From positions 9,261,201-9,325,200 of the forward strand of contig OZ038422.1 of assembly GCA_964036155.1 (NCBI GenBank): a stretch of DNA of 64,000 bases. The letters run 5' to 3'. This document shows, in pieces, positions 1-10,300 of the stretch. Below the pieces are notes generated by a model, which saw nothing but the letters and a program-made list of their open reading frames with translations, was not told where the DNA came from and did no database searches. Within the stretch, counting starts at the first letter, position 1; every line of letters starts with the position of its first letter. The position numbers and the translations under genes were made by a program. Source of the DNA: Diploscapter coronatus (taxonomy: Eukaryota > Nematoda > Chromadorea > Rhabditida > Rhabditidae).

Positions 1-1886
1 TTCACGATATATACTCATTGTCTGAAGACAAAATAGTGAAGTTACATATTGGTCGCACACATTTATTCTCTTCATCTAGTTTTCAGTTTTCTTAATGAAG
101 TTGTTAGCATCCGTTTTCTATCATAGAAAAATATAGACAGACATGATATTCCAGGAAGAGGACTGAATTTCACTTTAACCTTCAACTCACACCGTTAAAA
201 TATCAAAGTTAATTGAAGTTAGATCATTTATGATTACAAATCATACACAAATGCTCTTTGATATTAATTTTGATGAGCGAAAGTTAACACTGATATATTA
301 ACATTTCAACCTTCAATTAACTTTGAACCGCTAAGATAATTATGGTGCGATTTCAGGAGATCAAGCATGGGAGCATGAGCAGAGATAGCAGGAACAAGAT
401 TATGTTTGTTTGGTCCGTTTTAAATTAGATATTTACGAACGAAATCTTCTTAATTTATCTCTATATCAAAAAGCGGTCCACGAAAATCTAATGCATTCAT
501 ATTTTCAAGCATTTTTAATCTTAACGCTTAGAATAACCTATAATCACAATAAAAGGGTGTGGCGATCTTTAATCAGATTAAAATTTTCGAGATCTCTAAG
601 ATGCTCATGGTTCCCCAAAGTAACTGCTTATTAATTTAAAAGAAATGTCTTAGAGGCTTCAAATTATAGGTCATTTCCTTTGCCTATGCAATGTGTATGT
701 GTGAATTTCGTATGTCTGGGCTCACAGCACAAAACCACAAAGTCGCATTGGAAATCTCACGCATTATTTGGTTTGGGCCATTTCACGCTCGCTTTTACGC
801 ACGATTCCAGTCAATCATGCATTTCTGCAGGCAATCAGCAAATTCGAAGCTTGAGTCGGCAACTTCGAAACGAATTTGCAGAAATCGGATCAGACGCGCA
901 AATCTCGTGTTGCATGAATAAAATGCCTGAATCTAAGCCGATTCGGATAATTTATGAATTCGCTTACGCAGAAAGATTGAAGCCCCGTGTTAATCCAGCA
1001 AAACACTATAACACTCGATCCCAGCACTGACTGGCAAATATTTTAATCAGAAGGGATTTTTTCGCAGGAGAGATAAATTATGACACGACAAATTTGATAT
1101 GCCTGAGTGTTTTCTCTTCTGATAAATCGTAATTCAACGAAACTGCTAAAGCACGTGCATTTTGCGAGGATAAACATTTCGAAATGGACAAGGAGAAAAA
1201 ACTAGTTCCGGCAACCCTTTTCAGGGGGGATATCCTTGATGATTCATTGCTGAAAACTCGTGAAAAGAAATGGGAAATAGCAATAGAACCAGAATTCATA
1301 TGAAAAATGACAAAGACTAATAATTTTTAATGAAATTTCGCGTCTTTGATTTTCGATCTCGACATCGAATACAATGAGAAATTTTTAATAAAATTTCGAA
1401 TGAAAACTCCGACAGTCAAAACTTCTATTCGTACTATGAAACACACATTCCATTTTCGTATTGCCATTGAAATTTCTGTGATCAATCCAAACAGGGGATA
1501 TTAATAAATTTCTCATAGAAATAAAATTGTAAACTATTCAGTTTACGACAATCGGATGTGATTTGATATTTCTGAACGTACAAATCACAATAGAACTACA
1601 ACTAATCCAAATTTGCATACGGCGACATTTTTTCTTGCTAATAATTTGAAAGAGCAATAAATTCAATTAAAAATTTATTTAGGTTTTTTTTATCACTGAA
1701 GCACCACGCATAATTTGGCATGAATTAAACTTTATTAAAAAATCACAGGCCACTAAACTGGCTTTGACTTGCAAAAATATCCATATTTATGACTTGAAAT
1801 TCGAATTATTGTGACTGGATTATTCACAAGAATAAGATGAATTATTGATTGATTTAGATCGTTATTTAGACGAAGATCACCAATTA
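1..1886. other. Left flank, no supported gene
   Basis: No coding exon can be supported here. The open frames at about 410-634 and 680-1030 have no signal peptide, known domain or convincing splice partners, and base composition is AT-rich throughout. The stretch lies downstream of the FF fusogen gene, which is transcribed leftward and ends at 1887, so part of it is probably its 3' UTR. An inverted repeat at 209-325 is listed separately. Confidence 0.4.
209..325. repeat. Inverted repeat, ~16 bp arms
   Basis: The arm TCAAAGTTAATTGAAG near 209-226 is matched by its reverse complement CTTCAATTAACTTTGA near 308-325, with about 80 bases between them. The bases just outside also pair in part. It may be a remnant of a small terminal-inverted-repeat element or a chance AT-rich fold-back. 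Confidence 0.5.
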
Positions 1887-4800
1887 CTATACCCGATTGT
1901 CCAAACTGCTAGCTTCGATTTCTTCTTTGATTTTCCTGTCGATGTATTTTCGTTCCCGTTCCCGTTCCTTGATCATATTCTTGTAGTTCTCCCTCTCCAT
2001 CTTTCTATTGAGCGAGTTGAGTCCGTGATAATCTGGGCAAATACACGAGAATACCTTCAGCCATTTGATTAGCTAAATGATTTTGAATGAAAACATGATG
2101 ATTCATTTGTTATTTTTGCGGTATTATTAATTTCCAAATTTAGGCGATCGAAAAAAGTAATTTTAGGCAAATCTCTTTTTCACGTTTTTTTTTTTAATTC
2201 TTTTCTAACACATGAATAATAGCTGTGTGATCATACTGCTTCTTACAGATTACGGACCAAAAATATGAAGCAAATTTAAAATTTAAAACTCAGAATGAAA
2301 ATTTCTGATGGCAACTCAAAAATTCCAATGATAAAATGGGATAAACTTTCTTAGATTTGATCAGGGAACTGTTTAATTTACCGACTTACCTTGCACAAAG
2401 GATAGATGACAAATCGGACTATCAGAATGATCACGATGATAGCGATAATCCCCAATATGACGATGACTATCACACTGACAACTTTGAATACAACTTCACC
2501 AAAATCTTTCAACTCATTGATTAATCCCTCAGGCAGTATCGAGCTGAATAGCATGATTTATTAGAAGTTCTTTCCTTTAATTTACCTCAGAAGGTTTGTA
2601 AAAACATTGGTTTTCACAGATGGAGTGGTGGTTGAAGTGGTGGTTGAAGTGGTGATTGGATTGCAATCATTACAATTGCTCTTTAGTTTGGACTCTATCA
2701 AGTGGGTAGAGGTATTCTGAAATTTCTGATAGTAAATTTGTTGTTAAACCAGAAAATCACATTCTGCTTTGATTCTATGAATTCCAAAATGTGACAGATT
2801 GGTTTATCGTCAGGGGTTATATCGGCATCAAGGCAAATCATCCGTTCTCCTTTTTCAATATCTGATGATAAGGTAACATTAAGTGATTCGCTCAAAGAAA
2901 TTTTCTGAAAATAAGAATGAGTGAAAATATAAAATGAATTTTTGGAAACGGAGTATTTCAATTTGGTAAATGACATGAGTGTTTTTTCACCTATTTGAAT
3001 TGATTTCATTAAACTGGTTGAGTGTTCACGATAAAATTAGGAGCTTACATCTTGACTTCCGGCATATTCCGTGAAGCTGTACAGATCGTCAGATTGTTCA
3101 GAAGAATTCTTCACAAATCCATCAATGTATCCAGAAGCGTTGTAGAGTGTCAAATTCAGATACCTGAATTGGGAAATAGTTCATTGAAAAATATGAGAAA
3201 AAATAAAATCAGATCTAAGCACAGCTTAAGCCAGATCGTTCGAGCATACTCTTTCCCCTTACGCCAAAATAATTTGGTAAAGTCCTGTTGCGTACCCCCT
3301 GTGCATCAATCTTTTACAGTTAAATTTCGATTTGCGCACCCCCTTCCCTATATTTTTTCGTTCTAGCTGAAGGTCTGCTTAGGTCTGGATTGAATGTACC
3401 AATTACTATTCGTGTCCAGAACGATCGTTCCACTAAAGTTAGAAATTCTCGACGGATGATGACAGAACACGAGCTCTTCTCCGTTAGATTTTTTCGTTGC
3501 TGAAGCAGAGGCATCACTTATATTTTAAGAGAAAGACTTTACTTCGCAAAGTGAATTTTAAGTTTTTTTTCTCCGAATAATTCACAATGGCACTTCTGCG
3601 ATTGTCATCTCGATTTGCATTAATTCGAGCACTTTTGATATTTAGTTCTTTTGATATCAGAGGTAGAGGTATTTGATATTCGAAGGATTTCTAAACTGCC
3701 TAGTCAAATTTTAAATCAAGGTTGTTCTGAATTTAATGTCCTTGAAATGTTACTTGTCTGAACCTGATAGTGAGCGGTGAGTAAATGTGAAACTACATGA
3801 AACTAAATGTTGCAATCATGTTAGCGTCAGTGTTAAAAATTGGTCAATATCGTGGTGGTTTAACAGATAATGAACAGAAGATGAAGCAATGTACCATTTA
3901 GAGTACAAAATATGTCTGATTTATTTTAATCTTACATTGTGCTCCGCATAGAATTTAGCTTGTAACGATGTATTAAATGTCTGTTCCCCATCTCCACAGA
4001 GTGTCGATTTCGCCATGTGAATGCTTTGAATCAATGCAGTTCCGTTATTAATATCGAATTTTCCATTATCACCTTGTCTCCTGTACCATCCTAATTTATA
4101 GAAACTGAAATATGGGAAATTATTGAAATTTCGATTTTTTAATAGATTTCAGTGACAAAGTTTATAATTGAGTTTTGGAAAAATCAGTACAAGAATTAGA
4201 AAAGAAGTGTTCAAGAATTATCGAAGTTTGATTTTTAAAAACAATGATCCACAGACTTACTCATGATCATTTAAGCTATTCAACACATCGTCGCCATCTC
4301 TTAATTCCCCAAATCCCCCCGATTCTCTTTCTGAAAAGTACATTCCAGGTCGAAGTGGGTTTGAAATGGGCTGTTCAATTGAAGAAACCCCGAGTTTAAT
4401 TATTTCAGATTTATCAATCGTCCTGAAACCTCAATATTTTTCCTAGTTTGAATTGAACTTATGCATTTCTATCATTATGATGCCATCCAATAATGGGGAA
4501 AATGTTAATAATTGGTTTTTAATAGATGTTTAGAGTACCTGTATTGAACTCTAGAATCTAACTTTATTAGTTCAATATCATTCTGGGCATCTTTTACTTC
4601 CTCCCAGGTTCCATCAACATAGTCATACACTTTGTATTCCATTCTCGCAAAAGTTCTCGGTTGTTCTAATTTAACAGCTGCATAAATTTTATCTCTGAAA
4701 GATGGCCTTCAAAATTTGTTTTTGAAATGTTTGCTACTTTGGTTTAATGTCTAATTCACAGCAAATTTTGGGTTGATCGTGACCAGCACAACCCTTTGAC

Positions 4801-5627
4801 ATCGGATTTGGGAAAAAGGTTCGGTAGCATGAAGACTTCTAAATGAGGATGATGAGCAAGTAAAGAAAATATTTAGAAACATTATCGTCAGTGTTGCAGT
4901 TTTTGGATAGATGAGTTTTAGCAGAGCAACTTTCAGGAGCGGTATCCTTGCTGCAATAACACTTGCAGTCAGTCTTCACTTCAGGGATGGCGAATTCATA
5001 AGTGTGGGGAATCTGAAAATTAAATTTTTCTAGACGAACAAATCGTGATGAGATAGTGAATTGACTCAAAACATAGGGTCTTGATCAACTATGGAAGATC
5101 AAGTTTTTTTTAAAGTCAGAATTCGGATGTTCGGTTGCTTTGTTTGGAAATGAAACGGATTGATTTAACAATTTAGGAATTAGAGTAAGAATTTTGATTA
5201 TTCAATGCTCTAGGATTAATTTTGCTAAATATCAGACGCTGATTAAGCATAGATAAATAATTCATTCTAAATTGAATAATTACCCGAAAATGCTGTTCGA
5301 TATGACTAATTTTTATTGTATGCAAAGTTATGTCATCATCCAATCCTTTCAAGATAACACAAACTGTCGATCCGATTTCTACAGAAAATTGTTTTCCACC
5401 TTTGTCAGATGGTTTTCCGTTTATAGCTGTAATAAAATAATCGATGATGCTTGCAGAAAAAATCAAGGCATTTAACCTCCAGAAGAAGTTATATTGCTAA
5501 TATCTTTCAGCTCTGCGCAATGTGGTAGATTATTCCCTTTAGGATTATTCAGATAGCTGTTACAGACACTATCTGACGATGATGATATGCTTGTGAGTGA
5601 AATAAGGAATAGAAAAATTAGGTACAT
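1887..5627 (-). CDS. FF-family cell-cell fusogen (EFF-1/AFF-1-like)
   Basis: This is a type I membrane glycoprotein resembling the nematode somatic fusogens EFF-1/AFF-1, which act at the plasma membrane to merge cells. Exons on the minus strand (approximate): 5477-5627, 5284-5426, 4881-5012, 4760-4838, 4539-4692, 4261-4422, 3936-4104, a possible 10-base micro-exon near 3757-3766, 3400-3499, 3049-3163, 2761-2904, 2586-2716, 2390-2543, 1887-2032. Most phases agree. The product starts with a signal peptide (MYLIFLFLISLTSIS). A Cys-rich block follows with IPHTYEFA, CKCYC, CYRTFFPNP and CAGHDQPKICC, then AVKLEQPRTFA, KLGWYRR and NFSGTIVLDTNSNW, a pattern I associate with FF proteins. A Thr/Ser-rich stalk precedes one membrane helix (VIVIVILGIIAIIVIILIV) and a charged tail. 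The junction into the tail exon does not agree in phase with the preceding donor. Family assignment is from remembered motifs, not an alignment; EFF-1 and AFF-1 cannot be told apart here. Confidence 0.72.
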
Positions 5628-7364
5628 TTAGGAAGAAAACTAACACACGAATTTTAGGAATACACTATTCTTTTTCTATGGCCCCGAAAGAATTGAGGGT
5701 AGAAAAATAAGTAAAATGTCGATTTCGATCTTGAGTAAGAAAAGTTGGGCGATTTTTGAGAACCTCCGGAGAAAATATTAATAATTCAAAGGGGATGAAC
5801 TTCTGAGTTATGAAAGTTTTTCTGATTAATAACAGAGTGATCTGTATTACAAATTCTATTATTTTACTAATTGACTTTGAATAAGATTCGGATTTTGTTT
5901 GATTAGTCAGATCTGATTCATTATTGAACAATGCTCGATTTCATTTTGATTTAAACTCTGATTGCAATTTTTGCAAATAAAATAGATATTAGCCATTCTA
6001 TGAAAATCGGTAGCCGAATTCTGTGCATAAAAGTTCGCCATCGAAAGGCAAAGAATTCGGCTACGAATTCTCCACTCTCGATTCCATTGTTTGAACCCAT
6101 TTCTAGGAAAACCATTTTGGGGCTGTGTCAAGCCTTTCCTAACAAATCTCAGTTTTTATAAAGAGTGGCTAATATCGAAAGAAATTGGTCTATATTTTTC
6201 GTAAGAAGAAAATTCCCACAGCAGAATACATTCAGATATACAGAGTCACGACTATTTATTCGTTTCATTTCAGCACGAAAATACGATAATAAAACAGAAG
6301 AGAACCGAATAAGAATTAGGGACTTATTCGAAAGATAAAGCCTCAAGAATAATACTCTTATAATCAATTGTAAGATGGGGGAGAATCTTGGAAAACTCAT
6401 AACATCATGACATTTAAAGAAACATATTCGAACACTTTTAGAAAATCGATTTTCCTCGTTAAATATTGACAAATTACGATTTCACCTGGATTATCATAAA
6501 ATTTTGCTTCTTTCACGATGCCACGTTGATTCTAAATGATTGATGAAAGAACCTCAAAACAGCTGAGAATAAAACGATAAAAAATGATCAGAGCAAATTG
6601 AATAATACCTGCCACTTTGCACAGATACATGTGAGAATGTGATGCACAAATTTACCTAGAAGAGCAATGAAAATGAGCGAAAAATTGGAAAGACACCGTA
6701 AAAACCGTAATAGAAATAATTCGAATAAAATTTAAAGACCTCTATTACAGACTTTACGGAAATCATAAAATCTCAAAAATGGCTAAAATTTTAAAGGTAA
6801 ATTGAAAAATCACTATCAACTCGATTCTCAAAGGTGATAAAAACTCCTTTCAATAAGTTCTTTTTACAGAAAATAAGTTAGCTTAGGATAAAATTGATCT
6901 ATTATAGGTTTTCCTTGAAAGATGAAAGATTTATTTTATGCAAAACGCTGAAAATTGAAGTGATACTTATTTTTGGAATGGGTAAATTGTGACAAGAAAT
7001 CATTGATTTGATCAATTTCGGATGAGTGTACTTTATCCCACTAGAGCGTGTAGATTTATTTCATTTTTCTAATAGAGGGCTCAGTAACGAGGTTTATGAT
7101 AGGCTTGATTAGAATCAACTTTCAGGGAAAATCAAGATTCGACTTGAATGCAAAGAAATTTCGTTCCAAGTCACGTAATTTCGAATTTCCCGAAAAATAT
7201 ACTGAAATCAAAAATTGGCCTGAAAAGTCACAACTTTGAAAGGATGCCGATAGGGTACCATTATCAAAAATTGTAACCTTTCAATCAAACCCATAAATTT
7301 AGGTGTTAGTGGGATAAAGGGATAAATTACAATTACCTATTGGACTTAACGCTAGCCTTAGCAA
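5628..7364. other. Intergenic, FF gene upstream region
   Basis: These 1.7 kb separate the start of the FF fusogen gene from the stop codon of the RFWD3-like gene, both on the minus strand. It should hold the fusogen promoter and the RFWD3-like 3' UTR. Open frames at 5665-6472 lack domains and look like chance. A short perfect inverted repeat lies at 6010-6064. No RNA gene was seen. Confidence 0.4.
6010..6064. repeat. Inverted repeat, 13 bp perfect arms
   Basis: GTAGCCGAATTCT at 6010-6022 is repeated as its exact reverse complement AGAATTCGGCTAC at 6052-6064, with a 29-base spacer. It could form a hairpin in the upstream region of the FF fusogen gene. The function is unknown. Confidence 0.55.
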
Positions 7365-10300
7365 TCAGCAATCACAGTTGCGAGTGATGGCGAAGTGGAC
7401 GATGTAGACCTTCTTCTCGGTCAGCGCCACGATCCTCTTCTCGTCGTCGGTCGGGCCGCGGATCGCTCGAATCTCCATGACACGGTCCGCTTCTGTGTGT
7501 CCGCCCTGCAGCTGAAGTCGAGCCTGAAATTTTGGAATTTTATTTGAATTTTCAAAAAATGATATTAGAATACAGAGCAGTAATGTTCAAAAAAGGAAGA
7601 AAACTAGACTTTTTTCATTCACAAAACATTTAAATGTTCGCCATTTGAGAAATGCCAAGATCATGCATTTGTATATTTTTGAAGTTCGTTTGAAACGTTT
7701 TTTCTTCATTTTGAAAAAAAAACCCCACCGAAACCCGATTGAAGTTCCAATCGTGCACATCGATGCTCTGGAAGTCCTGATTGTAGATGGCAGAGAAGAG
7801 ATTGCCCTGAAATCACAAATACGATTATTTAAACATTAGTCTTCCTTACATTTGACAGAGCAAAGAGGGCACTCTGACAGAGACTTTCCTGCACGCGGTA
7901 TGGGGTCGGCACTGCAGCGAGTTCGACAAACTCAACCTGCAATTTTTCTTTCATTTTTTTATCAATAGTTAATTTTTCAATTAAATAAAACTGAATAAGA
8001 ACATTCAGAAAAAAATATGGAGACATTAATGAAGAAATGCAGAAGAGACGAGTTGAAATTTGTAGAAAACAACCAAAATCACTCGAATTGATGATGAGCG
8101 GAAAAGAATTTCTAAACATTCCAATCATTCCTGGTTTTGGTATGTTGAGAAAGGAATAAAATATGCTCACCTGCACATTAGCTCCCGTTTGGTGGATGTC
8201 GATTCTGTAAAGTCTGTGCGTGATTCCGTTGTTGCACTTTCCTGGCGCGAACGTCACTACGAAATGCTCGGTCGACTTCTCGTACGCAACGGAGTTAATT
8301 TTCGCGAAATCGTCTAAAATACTAATAAATGTATAAAAAAAGAAAAAAAAACTAATAGGTTTTGGCTGCGACTTTTCTCTTAAAACGGGAAGAAGAAAGT
8401 AAAGTAAAAATTACTTTTTGTCCGTATGTTAAGCGTAGACAGAAATATTGCATATAAAAAGGCAAGCATCAAACGAATCGAAATTCTATCTCAACCTTTA
8501 CTTATTATGGACCAATGCTTACCGCGTTCATGTTCCAGGAGAGGAATGAGCGTCTGATTGTACGAGCAGGAAATGCCGCGCATAGAGCAGATCACCACAC
8601 AGCCATCGGTGACTCGACTGAAATCACAATTCCATGATTATTTCTAATAGTTATTATTACATAAAATTCTGTACTTTTTTTTTTTAATTATATTTTGTTC
8701 TTTCTTTTCAGAAATCTTTTTGTAAGGTAAGGTTGCATATCGTTAAAAAATAATTTTGACATAAGCTTCTGAGCCTACATGACTCGAATGATGGGGATTC
8801 TGCCGAGTCCGTCAGTCAGATCGCGAACCGGCTCTGTTGATTCGGAACTCATGTCGTATTCCCACACTCGACCATCGGAAACGCCAATTGCTACCTGAAA
8901 ATTTGCAAATCGCATCTATTGCTCGATGGAAGCTCAAGTTACCGTAGTGTCGGAGAGCCAGCATCCACTCCACACCTGTCTGCCATTCGGAATGTTCCAC
9001 GCCTTGATCGGTTTGCTGTTGCCGAATTTGCTGATCACAACGCGCTTGTCTTCACCACCTGAAAAAAAGAAATTTGTAAAGAAGCGATTCCTTCATCCTT
9101 GCAAGTTCATTAAAAATGACAGATGAATGCTATCTTTAGAGAAAAAAAAGTGAGCATTAAATTTACTAGCATCCAAATTGTCGAGTTTTGATCAAAGAGG
9201 AGAGTTGCCTATTATTGAAAAGCAATAAGAGATTACCAGTAAGAATGAGTGAAGGATCGAAGGGCGAGAAGGTGATGAGTCTGATTCTGTTGGTGTGGAG
9301 CGAGACGAAGGCTCTGTCCAAGTTGAATGTGGCACTCAGTCTGCGCAGGCCATGTGAGGGGCCGAACAACTGGTTGGTGGGCTGGCCGCATCCGATCGCG
9401 AAGTGGTGACCGTCGAAGTCGAAAGTGCGGGCTGCTGAATTCAACAAGTTAATTAGGAAAGTGTCCCAGTTTTTCTGAGGTAAATGGTATCCTTCTTTTC
9501 CTCGTCTTAATGAAAATTTTCGAATTCTACTATAACATCTTTCACACAAAACGAAATTTCTAATATTCATACCATACAAGTTTATGTTCATTCTTCAAAC
9601 TGAGAATTTTGAATCCGATGAAAAATAAACTTACAGGCAGTAATTTGATTGGAAGAAACGAGTCCAAGGGACTGCACCCATCTGAGGGAGATGTTGCCGA
9701 TCGAGCGGATATTTGGAACAGGGGCGGTTCTCTGAAAATGTGTGCCTTGACAATTTGTTGAAGTCTCCGAAGAATAATTCATTGCGAACTCAAATGTTTC
9801 CGAAAGAGGTTTCCATAAGAAATTTAGCATTTTTAATGTAAGAAAGCCGACCGGCACAGCCATCAAACTGGCGTCCTCAGTCTTCTTCTTCAATTCCTTG
9901 ATCTGCCTCTCCATCCTCGAATTCTCCACTTCCAGCGACTTGTTCTGCTTCTGCAGTTCGTGGTTCTTCCCCTGCAGGCTGATCAGCTCGGAATTGTCCA
10001 CCAACTGAAAATTTTGGAAAAATAGCATGGCAAGTAAATGAGTTATTGTAAAGATTAGATCTTAATGGGTTTTTTCATGATCGCTCTTTCATCCTCTTTT
10101 CAAGAAATTCGCTATGCGATTAATGCAGAGTGCATTTTTTCGTTCGGACTTTACTCTTCCTCTTTCCATCTCCTCTTCGGCAGATAAAAGAAAGGGAGAG
10201 AAGGAGAATAAAGCTAAGGTAAAAAAGTGCACTCTGCATTAACCGCGTAACGAATTTCTTGAAAAGAGGATGGAAGCGTGATTATCTCCACCCGCACATT

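Noticed and set aside
3166..3399. Apparent premature stop in the FF fusogen after a Thr-Phe-Ser read-through
   Set aside because: A donor at TTG|GTACAT joins in phase to the next exon (TG + G gives Trp), so no lesion is needed.
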